A DNA stretch of 64,000 nucleotides from contig BROI01000009.1 in assembly GCA_027923505.1 (NCBI GenBank), positions 124,001 to 188,000 on the forward strand. The letters run 5' to 3'. Position numbers and translations under genes: made by a program. Positions 14,401 through 26,800 of this stretch are shown in pieces. The notes below the pieces were generated by a model. That model worked only from the letters and a program-made list of their open reading frames with translations, was not told the DNA's origin and made no database searches. Within the stretch, counting starts at the first letter, position 1. Each line of letters begins with the position of its first letter. The stretch is from Mayamaea pseudoterrestris. Taxonomy: Eukaryota > Bacillariophyta > Bacillariophyceae > Sellaphorales > Sellaphoraceae.

Positions 14401-17400
14401 GACAGGTGCAGAGTCTCAAATGGTGCAAAAAGGACTGCCTGGAGGCTGACAACATGGGTACGGCCTCCACTGTGGGTATGGCCAACACCACAAGTTGCAG
14501 ATTCTTCCCTGTCAAACGCCCCATGCCCTGGCCACCCAAATACCCAATGAGTCAGGCAAAACATGTCCAGGGTATGCCATTGACAGGTGCATAGTCTCAA
14601 ATGGTGCAAAAAGGACTGCCTGAGGCTGACAACATGGGTACGGCCTCCACTGTGGGTATGGCCAACACCACAAGTTGCAGATTCTTCCCTGTCAAACGCC
14701 CCATGCCCTGGCCACCCAAATACCCAATGAGTCAGGCAAAACATGTCCAGGGGATGCCATTGACAGGTGCAGAGTCTCAAATGGTGCAAAAAGGACTGCC
14801 TGGAGGCTGACAACATGGGTACGGCCTCCCATGTGGGTATGGCCAACACCACAAGTTGCAGATTCTTCCCTGTCAAACGCCCCATGCCCTGGCCACCCAA
14901 ATACCCAATGAGTCAGGCAAAACATGTCCCGAGTTATGCCCTTGACAGGTGCAGAGTCTCAAATGGTGCAAAAAAGACTGCCTGGAGGCTGACAACATGG
15001 GTACGGCCTCCACTGTGGGTATGGCCAACACCACAAGTTGCAGATTCTTCCCTGTCAAACGCCCCATGCCCTGGCCACCCAAATACCCAATGAGTCAGGC
15101 AAAACATGTCCAGGGTATGCCATTGACAGGTGCATAGTCTCAAATGGTGCAAAAAGGACTGCCTGGAGGCTGACAACATGGGTACGGCCTCCACTGTGGG
15201 TATGGCCAACACCACAAGTTGCAGATTCTTCCCTGTCAAACGCCCCATGCCCTGGCCACCCAAATACCCAATGAGTCAGGCAAAACATGTCCAGGGGATG
15301 CCATTGACAGGTGCAGAGTCTCAAATGGTGCAAAAAGGACTGCCTGGAGGCTGACAACATGGGTACGGCCTCCACTGTGGGTATGGCCAACACCACAAGT
15401 TGCAGATTCTTCCCTGTCAAACGCCCCATGCCCTGGCCACCCAAATACCCAATGAGTCAGGCAAAACATGTCCAGGGGATGCCATTGACAGGTGCAGAGT
15501 CTCAAATGGTGCAAAAAGGACTGCCTGGAGGCTGACAACATGGGTACGGCCTCCACTGTGGGTATGGCCAACACCACAAGTTGCAGATTCTTCCCTGTCA
15601 AACGCCCCATGCCCTGGCCACCCAAATACCCAATGAGTCAGGCGAAACATGTCCAGGGGATGCCATTGACAGGTGCAGAGTCTCAAATAGTGCAAAAACG
15701 ACTGCATGGAGACTGACAACATGGGTACGGCCTCCACTGTGGGTATGGCCAACACCACAAGTTGCAGATTCTTCCCTGTCAAACGCCCCATGCCCTGGCC
15801 ACCCAAATACCCAATGAGTCAGGCAAAACATGTCCAGGGTATGCCATTGACAGGTGCAGAGTCTCAAATGGTGCAAAAGGACTGCCTGGAGGCTGACAAC
15901 ATGGGTACGGCCTCCACTGTGGGTATGGCCAACACCACAAGTTGCAGATTCTTCCCTGTCAAACGCCCCATGCCCTGGCCACCCAAATACCCAATGAGTC
16001 AGGCAAAACATGTCCAGGGTATGCCATTGACAGGTATGCCATTGACAGGTGCAGAGTCTCAAATGGTGCAAAAAGGACTGCCTGGAGGCTGAAAACATGG
16101 GTACGGCCTCCACTGTGGGTATGGCCAACACCACAAGTTGCAGATTCTTCCCTGTCAAACGCCCCATGCCCTGGCCACCCAAATACCCAATGAGTCAGGC
16201 AAAACATGTCCAGGGTATGCCATTGACAGGTGCAGAGTCTCAAATGGTGCAAAAAGGACTGCCTGGAGGCTGAAAACATGGGTACGGCCTCCACTGTGGG
16301 TATGGCCAACACCACAAGTTGCAGATTCTTCCCTGTCAAACGCCCCATGCCCTGGCCACCCAAATACCCAATGAGTCAGGCAAAACATGTCCAGGGTATG
16401 CCATTGACAGGTGCAGAGTCTCAAATGGTGCAAAAAGGACTGCCTGGAGGCTGACAACATGGGTACGGCCTCCACTGTGGGTATGGCCAACACCACAAGT
16501 TGCAGATTCTTCCCTGTCAAACGCCCCATGCCCTGGCCACCCAAATACCCAATGAGTCAGGCAAAACATGTCCAGGGGATGCCATTGACAGGTGCAGAGT
16601 CTCAAATGGTGCAAAAAGGACTGCCTGGAGGCTGACAACATGGGTACGGCCTCCACTGTGGGTATGGCCAACACCACAAGTTGCAGATTCTTCCCTGTCA
16701 AACGCCCCATGCCCTGGCCACCCAAATACCCAATGAGTCAGGCAAAACATGTCCAGGGTAGGCCATTGACAGGTGCAGAGTCTCAAATGGTGCAAAAAGG
16801 ACTGCCTGGAGGCTGACAACATGGGTACGGCCTCCACTGTGGGTATGGCCAACACCACAAGTTGCAGATTCTTCCCTGTCAAACGCCCCATGCCCTGGCC
16901 ACCCAAATACCCAATGAGTCAGGCAAAACATGTCCAGGGGATGCCATTGACAGGTGCAGAGTCTCAAATGGTGCAAAAAGGACTGCCTGGAGGCTGAACA
17001 ACATGGGTACGGCCTCCACTGTGGGTATGGCCAACACCACAAGTTGCAGATTCTTCCCTGTCAAACGCCCCATGCCCTGGCCACCCAAATACCCAATGAG
17101 TCAGGCAAAACATGTCCAGGGTATGCCATTGACAGGTGCAGAGTCTCAAATGGTGCAAAAGGACTGCCTGGAGGCTGACAACATGGGTACGGCCTCCACT
17201 GTGGGTATGGCCAACACCACAAGTTGCAGATTCTTCCCTGTCAAACGCCCCATGCCCTGGCCACCCAAATACCCAATGAGTCAGGCAAAACATGTCCAGG
17301 GTATGCCATTGACAGGTGCAGAGTCTCAAATGGTGCAAAAAGGACTGCCTGGAGGCTGACAACATGGGTACGGCCTCCACTGTGGGTATGGCCAACACCA

Positions 17401-20400
17401 CAAGTTGCAGATTCTTCCCTGTCAAACGCCCCATGCCCTGGCCACCCAAATACCCAATGAGTCAGGCAAAACATGTCCAGGGGATGCCATTGACAGGTGC
17501 AGAGTCTCAAATGGTGCAAAAAACATGGGTACGGCCTCCACTGTGGGTATGGCCAACACCACAAGTTGCAGATTCTTCCCTGTCAAACGCCCCATGCCCT
17601 GGCCACCCAAATACCCAATGAGTCAGGCAAAACATGTCCAGGGTATGCCATTGACAGGTGCAGAGTCTCAAATGGTGCAAAAAGGACTGCCTGGAGGCTG
17701 ACACCATGGGTACGGCCTCCACTGTGGGTATGGCCAACACCACAAGTTGCAGATTCTTCCCTGTCAAACGCCCCATGCCCTGGCCACCCAAATACCCAAT
17801 GAGTCAGGCAAAACATGTCCAGGGTATGCCATTGACAGGTGCAGAGTCTCAAATGGTGCAAAAAGGACTGCCTGGAGGCTGACAACATGGGAACGGCCTC
17901 CACTGTGGGTATGGCCAACACCACAAGTTGCAGATTCTTCCCTGTCAAACGCCCCATGCCCTGGCCACCCAAATACCCAATGAGTCAGGCAAACATGTCC
18001 AGGGGATGCCATTGACAGGTGCAGAGTCTCAAATGGTGCAAAAAGGACTGCCTGGAGGCTGACAACATGGGTACGGCCTCCACTGTGGGTATGGCCAACA
18101 CCACAAGTTGCAGATTCTTCCCTGTCAAACGCCCCATGCCCTGGCCACCCAAATACCCAATGAGTCAGGCAAAACATGTCCAGGGTATGCCATTGACAGG
18201 TGCAGAGTCTCAAATGGTGCAAAAGGACTGCCTGGAGGCTGACACCATGGGTACGGCCTCCACTGTGGGTATGGCCAACACCACAAGTTGCAGATTCTTC
18301 CCTGTCAAACGCCCCATGCCCTGGCCACCCAAATACCCAATGAGTCAGGCAAAACATGTCCAGGGTATGCCATTGACAGGTGCAGAGTCTCAAATGGTGC
18401 AAAAAGGACTGCCTGGAGGCTGACAACATGGGTACGGCCTCCACTGTGGGTATGGCCAACACCACAAGTTGCAGATTCTTCCCTGTCAAACGCCCCATGC
18501 CCTGGCCACCCAAATACCCAATGAGTCAGGCAAAACATGTCCAGGGTATGCCATTGACAGGTGCAGAGTCTCAAATGGTGCAAAAAGGACTGCCTGGAGG
18601 CTGACAACATGGGTACGGCCTCCACTGTGGGTATGGCCAACACCACAAGTTGCAGATTCTTCCCTGTCAAACGCCCCATGCCCTGGCCACCCAAATACCC
18701 AATGAGTCAGGCAAAACATGTCCAGGGTATGCCATTGACAGGTGCAGAGTCTCAAATGGTGCAAAAAGGACTGCCTGGAGGCTGACAACATGGGTACGGC
18801 CTCCACTGTGGGTATGGCCAACACCACAAGTTGCAGATTCTTCCCTGTCAAACGCCCCATGCCCTGGCCACCCAAATACCCAATGAGTCAGGCAAAACAT
18901 GTCCAGGGTATGCCATTGACAGGTGCAGAGTCTCAAATGGTGCAAAAAGGACTGCCTGGAGGCTGACAACATGGGTACGGCCTCCACTGTGGGTATGGCC
19001 AACACCACAAGTTGCAGATTCTTCCCTGTCAAACGCCCCATGCCCTGGCCACCCAAATACCCAATGAGTCAGGCAAAACATGTCCAGGGTATGCCATTGA
19101 CAGGTGCAGAGTCTCAAATGGTGCAAAATAAACTGCCTGGAGGCTGACAACATGGGTACGGCCTCCACTGTGGGTATGGCCAACACCACAAGTTGCAGAT
19201 TCTTCCCTGTCAAACGCCCCATGCCCTGGCCACCCAAATACCCAATGAGTCAGGCAAAACATGTCCAGGGTATGCCATTGACAGGTGCAGAGTCTCAAAT
19301 GGTGCAAAAAGGACTGCCTGAGGCTGACAACATGGGTACGGCCTCCACTGTGGGTATGGCCAACACCACAAGTTGCAGATTCTTCCCTGTCAAACGCCCC
19401 ATGCCCTGGCCACCCAAATACCCAATGAGTCAGGCAAAACATGTCCAGGGTATGCCATTGACAGGTGCAGAGTCTCAAATGGTGCAAAAAGGACTGCCTG
19501 GAGGCTGACAACATGGGTACGGCCTCCACTGTGGGTATGGCCAACACCACAAGTTGCAGATTCTTCCCTGTCAAACGCCCCATGCCCTGGCCACCCAAAT
19601 ACCCAATGAGTCAGGCAAAACATGTCCAGGGTATGCCATTGACAGGTGCAGAGTCTCAAATGGTGCAAAAAGGACTGCCTGGAGGCTGACAACCATGGGT
19701 ACGGCCTCCACTGTGGGTATGGCCAACACCACAAGTTGCAGATTCTTCCCTGTCAAACGCCCCATGCCCTGGCCACCCAAATACCCAATGAGTCAGGCAA
19801 AACATGTCCAGGGGATGCCATTGACAGGTGCAGAGTTTCAAATGGTGCAAAAATAGCCTGCCTAGAGGCTGACACCATGAGTACGGCCTCCACTGTGGGT
19901 ATGGCCAACACCACAAGTTGCAGATTCTTCCCTGTCAAACGCCCCATGCCCTGGCCACCCAAATACCCAATGAGTCAGGCAAAACATGTCCAGGGTATGC
20001 CATTGACAGGTGCAGAGTCTCAAATGGTGCAAAAAGGACTGCCTGGAGGCTGACACCATGGGTACGGCCTCCACTGTGGGTATGGCCAACACCACAAGTT
20101 GCAGATTCTTCCCTGTCAAACGCCCCATGCCCTGGCCACCCAAATACCCAATGAGTCAGGCAAAACATGTCCAGGGTATGCCATTGACAGGTGCAGAGTC
20201 TCAAATGGTGCAAAAAGGACTGCCTGGAGGCTGACAACATGGGTACAGCCTCCACTGTGGGTATGGGCCAACACCACAAGTTGCAGATTCTTCCCTGTCA
20301 AACGCCCCATGCCCTGGCCACCCAAATACCCAATGAGTCAGGCAAAACATGTCCAGGGTATGCCATTGACAGGTGCAGAGTCTCAAATGGTGCAAAAAGG

Positions 20401-20590
20401 ACTGCCTGGAGGCTGACAACATGGGTACGGCCTCCACGGTGGGTATGGCCAACACCACAAGTTGCAGATTCTTCCCTGTCAAACGCCCCATGCCCTGGCC
20501 ACCCAAATACCCAATGAGTCAGGCAAAACATGTCCAGGGTATGCCATTGACAGGTGCAGAGTCTCAAATGGTGCAAAAAGGACTGCCTGG
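2400..20590 (+). repeat. Sat1 subarray A (homogeneous)
   Basis: About 100 highly similar monomers carrying the subtype marks CTCCACTGTGGG and GCAGATTCTTCCC. Occasional monomers are shortened in the segment between GGTGCAAA and CATGGG (near 3826, 8313, 11738 and 17519). One has a 15-bp internal direct duplication near 16021-16050, and one has a strongly changed stretch at about 4130-4180. No higher-order period was obvious by eye; a self-alignment would be needed to exclude one. Confidence 0.85.
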
Positions 20591-23500
20591 AGGCTGACAC
20601 CATGGGCACGGACGGCGGAGCCAACACCACAAGTTGCAGATTCTCCCTGTCAAACGCCCCATGCCCGGCCACCCAAAACCCCAATGAGTCAGGCAAAACA
20701 TGCCAGGGTATGAGCTGACGGCCCCACGAGGTAACGGGCCTGCAACACCACAAGTTGCAGATTCTTCCCTGTCAAACGCCCCATGCCCTGGCCACCCAAA
20801 TACCCAATGAGTCAGGCAAAACATGTCCAGGGTATGCCATTGACAGGTGCAGAGTCTCAAATGGTGCAAAAAGGACTGCCTGGAGGCTGACACCATGGGT
20901 ACGGCCTCCACTGTGGGTATGGCCAACACCACAAGTTGCAGATTCCTCCCTGTCAAACGCCCCATGCCCTGGCCACCCAAATACCCAATGAGTCAGGCAA
21001 AACATGTCCAGGGTATGCCATTGACAGGTGCAGAGTCTCAAATGGTGCAAAAAGGACTGCCTGGAGGCTGACAACATGGGTACGGCCTCCACTGTGGGTA
21101 TGGCCAACACCACAAGTTGCAGATTCATCCGCTCCCCGCACCAGGCCACGCCAAGTACGCACCAAATACCCAATGAGTCAGGCAAAACATGTCCAGGGGA
21201 TGCCATTGACAGGTGCAGAGTCTCAAATGGTGCAAAAGGACTGCCTGGAGGCTGACACCATGGGTACGGCCTCCACGGTGGGTATGGCCAACACCACAAG
21301 TTGCAGATTCTTCCCTGTCAAACGCCCCATGCCCTGGCCACCCAAATACCCAATGAGTCAGGCAAAACATGTCCAGGGTATGCCATTGACAGGTGCAGAG
21401 TCTCAAATGGTGCAAAAAGGACTGCCTGGAGGCTGACACCATGGGTACGGCCTCCACGGTGGGTATGGCCAACACCACAAGTTGCAGATTCTTCCCTGTC
21501 AAACGCCCCATGCCCTGGCCACCCAAATACCCAATGAGTCAGGCAAAACATGTCCAGGGTATGCCATTGACAGGTGCAGAGTCTCAAATGGTGCAAAAAG
21601 GACTGCCTGGAGGCTGACAACATGGGTACGGCCTCCACGGTGGGTATGGCCAACACCACAAGTTGCAGATTCTTTTCCCTGTCAAACGCCCCATGCCCTG
21701 GCCACCCAAATACCCAATGAGTCAGGCAAAACATGTCCAGGGGATGCCATTGACAGGTGCAGAGTCTCAAATGGTGCAAAAAGGACTGCCTGGAGGCTGA
21801 CAACATGGGTACGGCCTCCACTGTGGGTATGGCCAACACCACAAGTTGCAGATTCATCCCTGTCAAACGCCCCATGCCCTGGCCACCCAAATACCCAATG
21901 AGTCAGGCAAAACATGTCCAGGGTATGCCATTGACAGGTGCAGAGTCTCAAATGGTGCAAAAAGGACTGCCTGGAGGCTGACAACATGGGTACGGCCTCC
22001 ACTGTGGGTATGGCCAACACCACAAGTTGCAGATTCATCCCTGTCAAACGCCCCATGCCCTGGCCACCCAAATACCCAATGAGTCAGGCAAAACATGTCC
22101 AGGGGATGCCATTGACAGGTGCAGAGTCTCAAATGGTGCAAAAAGGACGCCGGGCGGACGCCCGTCCCAGTGGCAACCATGGGTACGGCCTCCACGGTGG
22201 GTATGGCCAACACCACAAGTTGTAGATTCTTCCCTGTCAAACGCCCCATGCCCTGGCCACCCAAATACCCAATGAGTCAGGCAAAACATGTCCAGGGTAT
22301 GCCATTGACAGGTGCAGAGTCTCAAATGGTGCAAAAAGGACTGCCTGGAGGCTGACAACATGGGTACGGCCTCCACGGTGGTGGCCAACACCACAACCAT
22401 GGGTACGGCCTCCACGGTGGGTATGGCCAACACCACAAGTTGTAGATTCTTCCCTGTCAAACGCCCCATGCCCTGGCCACCCAAATACCCAATGAGTCAG
22501 GCAAAACATGTCCAGGGTATGCCATTGACAGGTGCAGAGTCTCAAATGGTGCAAAAAGGACTGCCTGGAGGCTGACAACATGGGTACGGCCTCCACGGGT
22601 ATGGCCAACACACAAGGTGCGATTCTTGTCAAACGCCCCATGCCCTGGCCACCCAAATACCCAATGAGTCAGGCAAAACATGTCCAGGGTATGCCATTGA
22701 CAGGTGCAGAGTCTCAAATGGTGCAAAAAGGACTGCCTGGAGGCTGACACCATGGGTATGGCCAACACCACAAGTTGCAGATTCTTCCCTGTCAAACGCC
22801 CCATGCCCTGGCCACCCAAATACCCAATGAGTCAGGCAAAACATGTCCAGGGTATGCCATTGACAGGTGCAGAGTCTCAAATGGTGCAAAAAGGACTGCC
22901 TGGAGGCAGACACCAAGGGTACGGCCTCCACTGTGGGTATGGCCAACACCACAAGTTGCAGATTCTTCCCTGTCAAACGCCCCATGCCCTGGCCACCCAA
23001 ATACCCAATGAGTCAGGCAAAACATGTCCAGGGTATGCCATTGACAGGTGCAGAGTCTCAAATGGTGCAAAAAGGACTGCCTGGAGGCTGACAACATGGG
23101 TACGGCCTCCACTGTGGGTATGGCCAACACCACAAGTTGCAGATTCTTCCCTGTCAAACGCCCCATGCCCTGGCCACCCAAATACCCAATGAGTCAGGCA
23201 AAACATGTCCAGGGTATGCCATTGACAGGTGCAGAGTCTCAAATGGTGCAAAAAGGACTGCCTGGAGGCTGACAACATGGGTACGGCCTCCACGGTGGGT
23301 ATGGCCAACACCACAAGTTGCAGATTCTTCCCTGTCAAACGCCCCATGCCCTGGCCACCCAAATACCCAATGAGTCAGGCAAAACATGTCCAGGGTATGC
23401 CATTGACAGGTGCAGAGTCTCAAATGGTGCAAAAAGGACTGCCTGGAGGCTGACACCATGGGTACGGCCTCCACGGTGGGTATGGCCAACACCACAAGTT

Positions 23501-23850
23501 GTAGATTCTTCCCTGTCAAACGCCCCATGCCCTGGCCACCCAAATACCCAATGAGTCAGGCAAAACATGTCCAGGGTATGCCATTGACAGGTGCAGAGTC
23601 TCAAATGGTGCAAAAAGGACTGCCTGGAGGCTGACACCATGGGTACGGCCTCCACGGTGGGTATGGCCAACACCACAAGTTGTAGATTCTTCCCTGTCAA
23701 ACGCCCCATGCCCTGGCCACCCAAATACCCAATGAGTCAGGCAAAACATGTCCAGGGTATGCCATTGACAGGTGCATAGTCTCAAATGGTGCAAAAAGGA
23801 CTGCCTGGAGGCTGACACCATGGGTACGGCCTCCACTGTGGGTATGGCCA
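20590..23850 (+). repeat. Sat1 irregular transition zone
   Basis: Between the two homogeneous subarrays monomers carry mixed subtype marks (CACGGTGGG appears from about 20,431; TGTAGATTC and CAGATTCATCC variants occur only around here). Several are disrupted: about 20,600-20,750 (compressed and partly unrelated text), 21,126-21,170 (replaced segment), 22,148-22,182 (GC-rich insert), 22,377-22,410 (partial repeat of the CATGGG to CACCACAA segment), 22,590-22,640 and 22,750 (shortened). The zone reads as a scar of repeated unequal exchange between two array subtypes. Confidence 0.8.
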
Positions 23851-26800
23851 ACACCACAAGTTGTCGATTCTGACCTGTCAAACGCCCCATGCCCTGGCCA
23901 CCCAAATACCCAATGAGTCAGGCAAAACATGTCCAGGGTATGCCATTGACAGGTGCAGAGTCTCAAATGGTGCAAAAAGGACTGCCTGGAGGCTGACAAC
24001 ATGGGTACGGCCTCCACTGTGGGTATGGCCAACACCACAAGTTGCAGATTCTGACCTGTCAAACGCCCCATGCCCTGGCCACCCAAATACCCAATGAGTC
24101 AGGCAAAACATGTCCAGGGTATGCCATTGACAGGTGCAGAGTCTCAAATGGTGCAAAAAGGACTGCCTGGAGGCTGACACCATGGGTACGGCCTCCACGG
24201 TGGGTATGGCCAACACCACAAGTTGTCGATTCTTCCCTGTCAAACGCCCCATGCCCTGGCCACCCAAATACCCAATGAGTCAGGCAAAACATGTCCAGGG
24301 TATGCCATTGACAGGTGCAGAGTCTCAAATGGTGCAAAAAGGACTGCCTGGAGGCTGACAACATGGGTACGGCCTCCACGGTGGGTATGGCCAACACCAC
24401 AAGTTGCAGATTCTTCCCTGTCAAACGCCCCATGCCCTGGCCACCCAAATACCCAATGAGTCAGGCAAAACATGTCCAGGGTATGCCATTGACAGGTGCA
24501 GAGTCTCAAATGGTGCAAAAAGGACTGCCTGGAGGCTGACAACATGGGTACGGCCTCCACGGTGGGTATGGCCAACACCACAAGTTGTCGATTCTGTCCT
24601 GTCAAACGCCCCATGCCCTGGCCACCCAAATACCCAATGAGTCAGGCAAAACATGTCCAGGGTATGCCATTGACAGGTGCAGAGTCTCAAATGGTGCAAA
24701 AAGGACTGCCTGGAGGCTGACACCATGGGTACGGCCTCCACGGTGGGTATGGCCAACACCACAAGTTGTCGATTCTTCCCTGTCAAACGCCCCATGCCCT
24801 GGCCACCCAAATACCCAATGAGTCAGGCCAAACATGTCCAGGGTATGCCATTGACAGGTGCAGAGTCTCAAATGGTGCAAAAGGACTGCCTGGAGGCTGA
24901 CACCATGGGTACGGCCTCCACGGTGGGTATGGCCAACACCACAAGTTGTCGATTCTGACCTGTCAAACGCCCCATGCCCTGGCCACCCAAATACCCAATG
25001 AGTCAGGCAAAACATGTCCAGGGTATGCCATTAACAGGTGCAGAGGCCTCCACGGTGGGTATGGCCAACACCACAAGTTGTCGATTCTTCCCTGTCAAAC
25101 GCCCCATGCCCTGGCCACCCAAATACCCAATGAGTCAGGCAAAACATGTCCAGGGTATGCCATTGACAGGTGCAGAGTCTCAAATGGTGCAAAAAGGACT
25201 GCCTGGAGGCTGACAACATGGGTACGGCCTCCACGGTGGGTATGGCCAACACCACAAGTTGCAGATTCTTCCCTGTCAAACGCCCCATGCCCTGGCCACC
25301 CAAATACCCAATGAGTCAGGCAAAACATGTCCAGGGTATGCCATTGACAGGTGCAGAGTCTCAAATGGTGCAAAAAGGACTGCCTGGAGGCTGACAACAT
25401 GGGTACGGCCTCCACGGTGGGTATGGCCAACACCACAAGTTGTCGATTCTGTCCTGTCAAACGCCCCATGCCCTGGCCACCCAAATACCCAATGAGTCAG
25501 GCAAAACATGTCCAGGGTATGCCATTGACAGGTGCAGAGTCTCAAATGGTGCAAAAAGGACTGCCTGGAGGCTGACACCATGGGTACGGCCTCCACGGTG
25601 GGTATGGCCAACACCACAAGTTGTCGATTCTTCCCTGTCAAACGCCCCATGCCCTGGCCACCCAAATACCCAATGAGTCAGGCCAAACATGTCCAGGGTA
25701 TGCCATTGACAGGTGCAGAGTCTCAAATGGTGCAAAAGGACTGCCTGGAGGCTGACACCATGGGTACGGCCTCCACGGTGGGTATGGCCAACACCACAAG
25801 TTGTCGATTCTGACCTGTCAAACGCCCCATGCCCTGGCCACCCAAATACCCAATGAGTCAGGCAAAACATGTCCAGGGTATGCCATTAACAGGTGCAGAG
25901 CGAACGGGTTGGCGGCCACCAACCAGAGGGGCAAAGTCCCAAATGTTGCAAAAGGACTGCCTGGAGGCTGACACCATGGGTACGGCCTCCACGGTGGGTA
26001 TGGCCAACACCACAAGTTGTCGATTCTGACCTGTCAAACGCCCCATGCCCTGGCCACCCAAATACCCAATGAGTCAGGCAAAACATGTCCAGGGTATGCC
26101 ATTGACAGGTGCAGAGTCTCAAATGGTGCAAAAAGGACTGCCTGGAGGCTGACAACATGGGTACGGCCTCCACGGTGGGTATGGCCAACACCACAAGTTG
26201 TCGATTCTGACCTGTCAAACGCCCCATGCCCTGGCCACCCAAATACCCAATGAGTCAGGCAAAACATGTCCAGGGTATGCCATTGACAGGTGCAGAGTCT
26301 CAAATGGTGCAAAAAGGACTGCCTGGAGGCTGACACCATGGGTACGGCCTCCACGGTGGGTATGGCCAACACCACAAGTTGTCGATTCTGACCTGTCAAA
26401 CGCCCCATGCCCTGGCCACCCAAATACCCAATGAGTCAGGCAAAACATGTCCAGGGTATGCCATTGACAGGTGCAGAGTCTCAAATGGTGCAAAAAGGAC
26501 TGCCTGGAGGCTGACACCATGGGTACGGCCTCCACGGTGGGTATGGCCAACACCACAAGTTGTCGATTCTGACCTGTCAAACGCCCCATGCCCTGGCCAC
26601 CCAAATACCCAATGAGTCAGGCCAAACATGTCCAGGGTATGCCATTGACAGGTGCAGAGTCTCAAATGGTGCAAAAAGGACTGCCTGGAGGCTGACACCA
26701 TGGGTACGGCCTCCACGGTGGGTATGGCCAACACCACAAGTTGTCGATTCTGACCTGTCAAACGCCCCATGCCCTGGCCACCCAAATACCCAATGAGTCA

